Positions 6,022-11,953 of a stretch of 11,953 nt of DNA are shown one piece after another. Position numbers and translations under genes: made by a program. Under the pieces are notes generated by a model. It saw only the letters and a list, made by a program, of their open reading frames with translations. It did no database searches and was not told where the DNA came from. Origin of the DNA: Lachnoclostridium sp. UBA7482 (lineage in GTDB: Bacteria; Bacillota; Clostridia; Lachnospirales; Lachnospiraceae); the NCBI GenBank assembly GCA_002479645.1, contig DLOO01000024.1, positions 4,057-16,009 of the forward strand, in the 5' to 3' direction. Within the stretch, counting starts at the first letter, position 1. Each line of letters starts with the position of its first letter.

Positions 6022-6050
6022 TTGACTTACCTACGGTACTATTGTAAAAT
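6022..6050 (+). promoter_or_regulatory. Sigma-A promoter of the phosphoesterase/beta-mannosidase operon
   Basis: TTGACT (6022-6027, 5/6) and TAAAAT (6045-6050, 5/6) are spaced by exactly 17 bp. The start of transcription would be near 6057, giving a leader of about 26 nt that contains AAAGG and GGAAGAG ribosome-site bases before the AUG at 6083. It is the only strong promoter I see for the four genes that follow. Confidence 0.75.
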
Positions 6051-6082
6051 CTGCAAAGGACAGAGAAAGGACGGAAGAGAGT

Positions 6083-6703
6083 ATGCCAAAGACTTTTTTT
6101 ACTGCGGATTGGCATTTGGGGGATGCGCGTGCAATGGAGTTAGATAAGCGGCCCTTTGCAAGTCTGGAGGAACAGGATCGTGAATTCATCCGCCGATGGA
6201 ATGCAAAGGTGAATGAAAATGACCGGGTATATATCCTGGGGGATTTCTCCATGTACAGCGACCGCAAAACGACGGAGCTGGTTGCACAGCTGAAAGGCCA
6301 TAAGCATTTTATCCGAGGCAATCATGACCGTCTTTCCGAAAAGACACTGGCAGCCCTGTTTAAGACTGCGGAATCCTACGAGGAAATTAACCTGGATGGA
6401 CAGCACGTGGTGCTTTGCCACTATCCGATCGCACACTGGCGCGGACAGCGGTACGGGTACGTGCATTTGTACGGGCACACCCACTGCGGAGAGGATGCTG
6501 CGTTTTTTGAGCAGTACCGCAAATGGTGCCGGGAGCAGGGCATTCGATTTTATGCTTATAACGTCGGCTGCATGTTCCATAACTATGAACCGGTAACCCT
6601 GAAAGAAATGATGGAGCAGCAGGCCGTCAGGGAGGCTGCGGAAGATATTACAGAGGAAATCGTAGAAGGAGAATATACCGATGAATCAGGTAAAGATGAA
6701 TGA
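6083..6703 (+). CDS. Calcineurin-like metallophosphoesterase
   Basis: A two-metal phosphoesterase of 206 residues with the complete family signature: Asp9-x-His11 (ADWHLGD), Gly53-Asp54 (LGDFS), Gly79-Asn80-His81-Asp82 (GNHD), His113 (CHYP) and Gly-His132-Thr-His134 (GHTH). It belongs with the small bacterial predicted phosphoesterases that open with a TADxHxGD-like motif. The substrate is not known and could be a phosphodiester, a nucleotide or a sugar phosphate. No signal peptide is seen, so it is cytoplasmic. The last 40 residues are Glu-rich and overlap by 23 bp with the start of the beta-mannosidase gene, whose ribosome site lies inside this coding region. That makes it the first gene of the operon and suggests translational coupling. 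Confidence 0.9.
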   Translation: MPKTFFTADWHLGDARAMELDKRPFASLEEQDREFIRRWNAKVNENDRVYILGDFSMYSDRKTTELVAQLKGHKHFIRGNHDRLSEKTLAALFKTAESYEEINLDGQHVVLCHYPIAHWRGQRYGYVHLYGHTHCGEDAAFFEQYRKWCREQGIRFYAYNVGCMFHNYEPVTLKEMMEQQAVREAAEDITEEIVEGEYTDESGKDE

Positions 6704-9179
6704 CAACTGGCAGTTTCGACTGCTGAATCATGCAGATACGGGCAACACGGTGACGGCGGACTGGCTGGACACGCAGATCCCCGGCTCGATGGTCGGTACG
6801 CTTTTGGCTCACGGGGAAATTGAGGACCCTTTTGTAAGAGATAATGAATTAAAGGTTCTACCCCTGTCGAATAATGACTGTGAATTTCGTCGGAGCTTTG
6901 AGATAACCGAAGAAATGCTGGCGGAGGATTTCCTGGCAATTCATTTTGAGGGGATTGATACGCTGGCGGAGGTTTATGTCAACGGTGAGCTGGTGTTAGT
7001 GACGGAAAATATGTTCCGCGCCTATGAATGTGAAATTCATGGGGTTGCGAAGGTTGGAGAAAATGAATTGCTGGTTCGTATCTTTTCTCCGGTTCGTTAC
7101 ATCAAGGAGAAGAATGCACAGGTGTTCTGCGGTGGTTCATGGGATTCGATGCTTGGTTTTCCGCATATCCGCAAGGCAGCCTGTATGTTTGGCTGGGACT
7201 GGGGGCCTCGTATCCCTGACATGGGAATCTACCGTGCGGTAAGTATTGTCAGTGGTTCCGTAGCGAGATTTGACGGTGTGTATGCGACACAGCTTCATGA
7301 GGACGGCAAGGTAGTCCTGGACTTTGACATTACGCTCGATGTATTTGCCAACAACTGCGACTGTGAAGGAAGCTGTGACTGTGGTGCGGAGGAGCCGGAA
7401 CTGAATATTGATATTACACTGACTGCACCGGACGGAACCGTTTATCTGCAGGATGAGGAGACCGGTGTGATTGTGGTGGACGATCCCGAGCTCTGGTGGC
7501 CGAACGGTTACGGTGAGCAGCCGCTTTACACAGCATGTGTGGAACTGACCGACGGAGAAGGCAATCTTCTTGATGTATGGGAGAAGAGAATCGGACTTCG
7601 TACCGTTTCCGTGAATCAGGATGCAAAGCCGTGGGGGAAGAATTTTGCTCATGAGGTAAACGGTCAGCTGATTTTTGCTATGGGTGCGGATTACATTCCC
7701 GAGGACAATCTGCTTGGACGTGTCAGCGAGGAACGTACGAGACAGCTGCTTACCGATGCGAAGGCGGCAAATCATAACAGCATCCGTGTATGGGGCGGCG
7801 GTTATTATCCGGACGATTACTTCTTTGACATCTGCGATGAGCTTGGTCTTATGGTATGGCAGGATTTTATGTTCGCATGTGCCAATTACGAGCTGACGGA
7901 TGATTTTGAGGCAAACATCTCCGAGGAGATTGCTTACAATATCAAGCGTCTGCGTCACCATGCAAGTCTGGCGCTGTGGTGCGGCAACAATGAGATGGAG
8001 ACACAGACACTGGACGGTGCTTGGAAGCCTTCAAAGAAGCAGTATTGTGACTATCTGAAAATATTTGAATACATCATTCCCCGTCTGGTAAAGGAACACG
8101 ATCCGGAGCGTTTCTACTGGCCGTCCTCACCTTCGGCAGGCGGCAATTACGACAATCCGTGGGCGGAAAATGTGGGCGATACCCACTGCTGGGCAGTATG
8201 GCACGGCAACAAGCCGTTTACCGAGTACCGCAAATTCCGTTTCAGCTATTTGTCCGAATTTGGCTTCCAGTCTTTCCCTTGCTTAAAGACGGTGGAGAGC
8301 TTTACCGAACCGAGAGACCGCAATATCTTTTCGCGTGTTATGGAGATGCACCAAAGAAATGCATCGGCAAATGGTAAGATTATGCAGTATTTGGCGGACA
8401 CCTTCCGCTATCCGAAGGATTTTGACCACATGCTTTATGCATCGCAGTTACTGCAGCTTGAGGCTATCCGCTACGGTGTGGAACATTTCCGCAGACATCG
8501 CGGACAGTGCATGGGCACGGTAGTATGGCAGTTAAATGATATTTGGCCGGTAGCATCCTGGGCAAGTATCGATTACTATGGTCGTTGGAAGGCATTGCAC
8601 TATGGCGAGAAGCGAATGTTCGAGCCGATACATATCAGCTGTGAGGAGACCGGAGAATTGACGGAACGACCTTCCTGCGTCAGCGAGCCGAAGCCGATTA
8701 AGCTTGCGGCAAAAATGCAGGTGACCAACGAGACATGGGAACCGGTAGAAGGTATGGTACAGTGGGAGCTTCGTAAGCCGGATGGAACGGTGATTAAGAG
8801 CGGAGAGCAGGCAGTCACGGTGCCGGCATTTGACGGTGTATGGCTTGATGAGGAGGACTTTTCGGAATATTCGCCGCTGGATGTTTATTTGAGTTTTCGC
8901 TTTGCAGTGGATGGACAAGGTGTGTCTGAGGGCAGCGTATTGTTCACGGCGCCGAAGCATTTTAATTTTGAAAATCCGAACCTTACGGTTACGGCGGACG
9001 GCGAGGAACTTGTAGTTCGTGCAGATGCGTACGCGCGCTCGGTGGAAATTCTGCCGGTAGACGGCGACTGCATACTTGAGGATAACTACTTTGATATGAA
9101 TCCGGGCGAAAAGAGGGTAAAGATTGTCAGAGGTCAGGCGGACGCCTTCCGTGTTCGTTCGGTCTATGAAATCGGATAA
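6681..9179 (+). CDS. Beta-mannosidase, glycoside hydrolase family 2
   Basis: Retaining exo-glycosidase that removes terminal beta-linked mannose. The 832-residue protein has the GH2 layout: an N-terminal jelly-roll domain (about 1-190) ending in the mannosidase hallmark MFGWDWGPR (GWDWGP at 171-176), an Ig-like domain (about 195-310), a TIM barrel (about 315-640) and C-terminal beta domains. In the barrel, NSIRVWGGG begins at Asn366, Asn437-Glu438 (WCGNNE) supplies the acid/base, and Glu526 (SEFG) is the expected nucleophile. No signal peptide is present, so it works on imported mannosides. An unusual CDCEGSCDC insert lies at 226-234 in the Ig-like domain. The AUG at 6681 has AAGGAG 9 nt upstream; AUG 6696 is the less likely alternative. 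The stop at 9179 overlaps the ribosome site of the sugar-kinase gene, fitting joint use of released mannose. Confidence 0.93.
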   Translation: MNQVKMNDNWQFRLLNHADTGNTVTADWLDTQIPGSMVGTLLAHGEIEDPFVRDNELKVLPLSNNDCEFRRSFEITEEMLAEDFLAIHFEGIDTLAEVYVNGELVLVTENMFRAYECEIHGVAKVGENELLVRIFSPVRYIKEKNAQVFCGGSWDSMLGFPHIRKAACMFGWDWGPRIPDMGIYRAVSIVSGSVARFDGVYATQLHEDGKVVLDFDITLDVFANNCDCEGSCDCGAEEPELNIDITLTAPDGTVYLQDEETGVIVVDDPELWWPNGYGEQPLYTACVELTDGEGNLLDVWEKRIGLRTVSVNQDAKPWGKNFAHEVNGQLIFAMGADYIPEDNLLGRVSEERTRQLLTDAKAANHNSIRVWGGGYYPDDYFFDICDELGLMVWQDFMFACANYELTDDFEANISEEIAYNIKRLRHHASLALWCGNNEMETQTLDGAWKPSKKQYCDYLKIFEYIIPRLVKEHDPERFYWPSSPSAGGNYDNPWAENVGDTHCWAVWHGNKPFTEYRKFRFSYLSEFGFQSFPCLKTVESFTEPRDRNIFSRVMEMHQRNASANGKIMQYLADTFRYPKDFDHMLYASQLLQLEAIRYGVEHFRRHRGQCMGTVVWQLNDIWPVASWASIDYYGRWKALHYGEKRMFEPIHISCEETGELTERPSCVSEPKPIKLAAKMQVTNETWEPVEGMVQWELRKPDGTVIKSGEQAVTVPAFDGVWLDEEDFSEYSPLDVYLSFRFAVDGQGVSEGSVLFTAPKHFNFENPNLTVTADGEELVVRADAYARSVEILPVDGDCILEDNYFDMNPGEKRVKIVRGQADAFRVRSVYEIG

Positions 9180-9186
9180 GGAGAAA

Positions 9187-10056
9187 ATGATGCGGTACGG
9201 AGCATTGGAGGCGGGCGGAACCAAGATGGTTTGCGCCGTGATAGAAGAAAACGGTACGGTGCTTGAAAAGGTAAGTATCCCGACGGAGGCGCCGGAGAAG
9301 ACGATGAAGGCAGTTGCCGGATGGTTTGCGGATAAGGAGATTGCCGGATTTGGCGTGGCTGCATTTGGCCCGATTTGTCTCGATGAGAAGTCTCCGCGTT
9401 ACGGATATATTCTTGAGACAACCAAGAGCGAATGGAAATATTATGACCTTCTTCAAGAGCTGCGCCCGTTAGGCGTACCCATTGCGGTGGATACGGATGT
9501 GAACGGTGCATGTCTGGGTGAAGCAGTTTATGGTTGCGCAAAGGGACTTTCTGATGTATTATATCTGACGGTGGGTACAGGAATCGGCGCGGGAATTGTC
9601 ATTGGCGGCAGGACGGTTCGCGGAATGCTTCATCCCGAGGCCGGACATGTTCGCGTGATGAAACGCGCAAATGACCCGTTAAAAAGTGTCTGTGCATATC
9701 ACGAAAACTGCGTGGAAGGTCTTGCCAGCGGCAGCGCTATCCGCGCGCGTTACGGCGTGCCGGCAGCAGAACTGACGGAACGCGGGGACGTCTGGGAGCT
9801 TGAGGCCGATTATCTGGCACAGGCGATTGCCGGGTATATCTGCACGGTGTCTCCGAAGAAAATCATCCTCGGCGGCGGCGTCATGCACCAGGAAAAATTG
9901 TTCCCGCTGATTCGCACGAAGGTTGCGGAATATCTGAACGGTTATCTCGTAACCGGGGAACTGCAGGATATGGAACATTATATCTGCCCGTCGGCGCTGA
10001 AGGACAATCAGGGAATCCTTGGCTGTCTGGCGCTGATTTTGCAGAAAATAAAATAG
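9187..10056 (+). CDS. ROK-family sugar kinase (fructokinase/mannokinase type)
   Basis: ATP-dependent hexose kinase. The 289-residue protein has the N-terminal phosphate loop EAGGTK (8-13), catalytic Asp104 in DTDVNGA, the glycine-rich GTGIGAGI, the sugar-contacting HPEAGH (149-154), and a structural zinc site formed by His154, Cys169, His172 and Cys175 (CxxHxxC). That zinc pattern and the EGLASGSAI that follows are typical of the bacterial fructokinase branch, including YdhR/GmuE of B. subtilis, the latter encoded in a glucomannan operon. Next to a beta-mannosidase, phosphorylation of mannose or fructose is the natural inference. Start: AAGGAG at 9177-9182 serves AUG 9187 (4 nt) or AUG 9190 (7 nt). 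The frame is open further upstream to 9124, but that part lies inside the mannosidase gene and has no family match. Confidence 0.92.
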   Translation: MMRYGALEAGGTKMVCAVIEENGTVLEKVSIPTEAPEKTMKAVAGWFADKEIAGFGVAAFGPICLDEKSPRYGYILETTKSEWKYYDLLQELRPLGVPIAVDTDVNGACLGEAVYGCAKGLSDVLYLTVGTGIGAGIVIGGRTVRGMLHPEAGHVRVMKRANDPLKSVCAYHENCVEGLASGSAIRARYGVPAAELTERGDVWELEADYLAQAIAGYICTVSPKKIILGGGVMHQEKLFPLIRTKVAEYLNGYLVTGELQDMEHYICPSALKDNQGILGCLALILQKIK

Positions 10057-10072
10057 AAAAGGTGAAACACAA

Positions 10073-10858
10073 ATGATTTACGATTTTCATGCACACATTT
10101 ATCCGGAAAGAATTGCTGCAAGAGCAGTAGAGGGGGTCGGTAATTTCTACGGGATTCCGATGGATTGCAAGGAAGGCACGGTAGACGCCCTTCTGGAAAT
10201 CGGCAGACCTGCCGGAATCACCAACTACGTCGTACATTCGGTGGCAACCGGTGCGAAGCAGGTACAGAGCATCAATGACTTTATTGCCGGAGCGCAGGCA
10301 GCACATCCCGGAGAAGTTATCGGTTTCGGTACAATTCATGCGGATTTTGAAAATAAGCTTGCGGAGCTCGAGCGTATGGAGTCCATAGGACTTCAGGGCT
10401 TGAAGATTCATCCGGATTCCCAGCAGTTCTTTGTTGACGACGAGCGCATGGATGAGGTGTATGATTATTTGCAGGGACGTATGCCGGTACTCATTCACTG
10501 CGGGGATTACCGTTTTGATTATGACCACCCGAGACGTATTCGTGCCATTTTGGAGAAATTCCCGAATCTGACCGTGATTGCGGCTCATTTCGGCGGCTGG
10601 TCGATTTTTGACCTTGCGGTAGAATATCTCGAGGACATGAACTGTTACCTCGACTGCAGCAGCTCGATGGCGTTTCTCGGAAAACGCCGTACAAAGGAAC
10701 TGATTCGTCTGTACGGAGCAGAACGCATGCTTTTCGGTTCGGACTACCCGATGTGGAGCCCTGCGGCAGAGCTTGAGGAGCTTCGTTCCCTTGGACTTAC
10801 TGCGGAGGAAATGGATTTGATGCTTTACAAAAATGCAGAGAGTATTTTGAAAAGATAA
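10073..10858 (+). CDS. TIM-barrel amidohydrolase (Amidohydro_2-like metal-dependent hydrolase)
   Basis: A 261-residue soluble protein with the metal site of the amidohydrolase superfamily: His6-x-His8 (DFHAHIYP) at the first strand, Lys111 and His113 in LKIHPD, His142 (IHCGD), His172 (AAHFGG) and Asp224 (FGSDYP), the catalytic metal-binding Asp after strand eight. This pattern matches the amidohydrolase-2 group, which includes decarboxylases and lactonases; the substrate cannot be assigned. The AUG at 10073 has AAAAGGTG (10057-10064) 8 nt upstream and lies 16 nt after the kinase stop, so it is the fourth gene of the operon. A link to mannoside breakdown, for example opening a lactone or lactam derivative, is speculation. 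No signal peptide is seen. Confidence 0.87.
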   Translation: MIYDFHAHIYPERIAARAVEGVGNFYGIPMDCKEGTVDALLEIGRPAGITNYVVHSVATGAKQVQSINDFIAGAQAAHPGEVIGFGTIHADFENKLAELERMESIGLQGLKIHPDSQQFFVDDERMDEVYDYLQGRMPVLIHCGDYRFDYDHPRRIRAILEKFPNLTVIAAHFGGWSIFDLAVEYLEDMNCYLDCSSSMAFLGKRRTKELIRLYGAERMLFGSDYPMWSPAAELEELRSLGLTAEEMDLMLYKNAESILKR

Positions 10859-10865
10859 AAGACAT

Positions 10866-11033
10866 ATGATAGAGGGAAGAGGGTATGCCTAAGACGGATT
10901 ATCCGGCGGGAAGGCCGGAGCCGCAAAGCGGGAATTGTATGAGGAGACAGGAATCACGGATGCCAGGCTGCTGCCGCTTTGGGATTACGATGGTCTCCTG
11001 TAGTGTTTGTGAATACAGAAAGAGGTGCGGAAT
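10866..11033 (+). pseudogene. Decayed Nudix (MutT-like) hydrolase remnant
   Basis: In the frame beginning at AUG 10866 the start reads MIEGRGYA, then a stop at 10890, then GGKAGAAKRELYEETGI (10905-10955), the core of a Nudix box (consensus Gx5Ex7REUxEExGU). The REL-YEETG half is intact, but about six residues between the glycine and RE are missing, with the essential first Glu. A second stop follows at 11001; a third frame then reads SPVVFVNTERGAE up to a stop at 11033. A functional relative would exceed 120 residues, so most of the N-terminus is deleted. The AUG at 10885 opens an unrelated frame with no family match. It sits at the operon tail, before the terminator. The Nudix core is seen; the full-length ancestor is inferred. 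Confidence 0.68.
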
Positions 11034-11057
11034 GACAGCATATCCGCACCTCTTTCT
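11017..11057. terminator. Bidirectional terminator between the operon and the topoisomerase gene
   Basis: AGAAAGAGGTGCGGA (11017-11031) and TCCGCACCTCTTTCT (11043-11057) form a perfect 15-bp stem with an 11-nt loop in which ATG/CAT can pair further. The A-rich outer part of one arm becomes a T-rich outer part of the other, so each strand has a GC-rich core followed by TTTCT. It lies between convergent genes, 160 nt after the amidohydrolase stop and 83 nt beyond the topoisomerase stop, where a shared terminator is expected. Confidence 0.82.
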
Positions 11058-11139
11058 CTACGGGTTCAGAAACAGGAAGTCGCAGATTCCGAATGGTTAA
11101 AGAATATACCCTTGTCTGATGTTATGCTTTGTCCGAAAC

Positions 11140-11953
11140 CTACAGTGCTGCGTTCTGCCCCTTGGCGCCGCGCTTACGGTTGCGAACCTTTTTTGCATTA
11201 TATTCCTTGCCGTCGAAGGAGAAGGTTTCAACTTTGTCGTTCAGGACGGTACCGTAGAGAACCTGATCCTTCTTCTCGAGAGTAATGGATTTTACACCCT
11301 TACCGGTCTTCTTAAGCTCGGGTACCTCCTCGAGCGGGAAGCCGAGAGAAAGCTTCTTCTCGGTCAGAATGATAACCTTCATGTGACCGGAGAGCACCTC
11401 CTTCGCACTCATGGCGGTGATGCCGACAACAATGTCGCCGTCATCCAACTTGGTAGCAGCTACCATGGTTCTGCTGGTGTCGAATTCGACGCCGGATACC
11501 TGCTTAATCAGACCGCTCCTGGTAACAAACAACAGCTGGGAATCGAACATAATATCGTAGGGAATGTAAAGCAGTATATTTTCCGAACCAATCTTTGTCA
11601 TTGTCTGAATCAGCGTACCCTTGTCCTTTACGCGGGTTCTCGGAATTGCAGAAACCTTCAGCTGGTACATGTTGCCTTCGGCAGTAAACAGGCACAGCTT
11701 GTCGTTGGATTTGATACGGACAATGTGCGGGAATTCTTTCAGGGTTTCTTCCTGAATCTTCGAGTAACTGGTGGAATCCACCGCCTTCGTATAACCGAAA
11801 CGGTCAATCAAAAGGTACAGGTCTTCAATCTTTTCCTCAACCACGTAATTCTGCGCATCCTGGTGTGTGATGACCGTCTTACGGGGCATGGCGAAGCGTT
11901 CACGGAAGACGAGCAGCTGCTCCTCAATCACCTTGTAGAGCTCGCTTTTCCTG
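11140..11953 (-). CDS. Type II topoisomerase subunit A (ParC/GyrA family), C-terminal part
   Basis: The frame is open to the window edge, so only the last 271 or so codons are present; the catalytic tyrosine and breakage-reunion domain lie outside. What is seen is the end of the coiled-coil (ELYKVIEEQL) and a C-terminal beta-pinwheel made of repeated four-stranded blades, with blade motifs such as LLIDRFGYTK, KLCLFTAEGNMYQL, DKGTLIQ, LLFVTRSGLIKQV, AATKLDDGD and KKTGKGVKS. The last residues are basic (KKVRNRKRGAKGQ), which suits DNA wrapping. No clear GyrA-box (QRRGGRG) is visible, which favours topoisomerase IV subunit A (ParC) over gyrase, but the divergent pinwheel keeps this open. It is convergent with the mannosidase operon and shares the hairpin terminator at 11017-11057. 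Confidence 0.85.
   Translation of the reverse strand, partial: RKSELYKVIEEQLLVFRERFAMPRKTVITHQDAQNYVVEEKIEDLYLLIDRFGYTKAVDSTSYSKIQEETLKEFPHIVRIKSNDKLCLFTAEGNMYQLKVSAIPRTRVKDKGTLIQTMTKIGSENILLYIPYDIMFDSQLLFVTRSGLIKQVSGVEFDTSRTMVAATKLDDGDIVVGITAMSAKEVLSGHMKVIILTEKKLSLGFPLEEVPELKKTGKGVKSITLEKKDQVLYGTVLNDKVETFSFDGKEYNAKKVRNRKRGAKGQNAAL

Noticed and set aside
6055..6064. SpoIIID-binding-like sequence AAGGACAGAG downstream of the operon promoter
   Set aside because: It fits nine of ten positions of a loose consensus that occurs often by chance, and nothing else links the operon to sporulation.
7137..7961. Long minus-strand open frame within the beta-mannosidase
   Set aside because: It has no recognisable domain or ribosome site and lies opposite conserved GH2 sequence.
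1..11953. CRISPR arrays, tRNA or rRNA genes, insertion sequences, phage genes
   Set aside because: I saw no spaced direct repeats, cloverleaf sequences, transposase or phage proteins. The polymerase/YolD pair can occur on mobile elements, but no integrase or att site is present.

Overview
The window looks like chromosomal DNA from an endospore-forming member of the Clostridia, most likely Lachnospiraceae. The grounds are a clear spoIIID gene with a sigma-E-like promoter, a Y-family polymerase/YolD pair, a Firmicutes-type GyrA/ParC C-terminal region, strong AGGAGG-type ribosome sites, moderate GC and UUG/GUG starts. This is inference from protein resemblance; no 16S or other marker is present.

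Layout. (1) 1-2162, plus strand: a two-gene operon for an error-prone Y-family DNA polymerase with a beta-clamp motif (135-1715) and a YolD-like protein (1728-2162). (2) 2163-2910: a structured minus-strand terminator, then a LysE/RhtB-type exporter on the minus strand. (3) 3039-3572: a GNAT acetyltransferase on the minus strand, divergent from spoIIID (3777-4046, plus). (4) 4186-5968, plus strand: a zinc-ribbon two-helix membrane protein, a terminator that overlaps a possible sigma-E promoter, and a membrane-anchored M23 metallopeptidase that starts with UUG. (5) 6022-11057, plus strand: a strong promoter preceded by a 9-bp inverted repeat, then an operon of a calcineurin-like phosphoesterase, a GH2 beta-mannosidase, a zinc-binding ROK sugar kinase and a TIM-barrel amidohydrolase. 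The tail holds the wreck of a Nudix gene and ends in a 15-bp perfect hairpin that can serve both strands. (6) 11140-11953, minus strand: the C-terminal part of a type II topoisomerase A subunit (ParC/GyrA family), cut by the window edge.

How the genes fit together. The beta-mannosidase would release mannose from short mannosides inside the cell and the ROK kinase would phosphorylate the sugar; this pair is a conventional mannoside-use unit. The phosphoesterase and amidohydrolase are translationally packed with them but have no obvious step in that pathway. The spoIIID/zinc-ribbon/M23 block looks related to sporulation in the mother cell. The polymerase/YolD pair is a damage-tolerance module, although I find no canonical LexA box in front of it.

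I do not see a clearly new multi-gene system such as a defence island, CRISPR array, retron or toxin-antitoxin locus. The most unusual items are regulatory or structural: the branched terminator at 2180-2259, the promoter/terminator overlap at 4735-4780, the inverted repeat at 5977-6021, a CxCx3CxC insert in the beta-mannosidase, and the Nudix relic.
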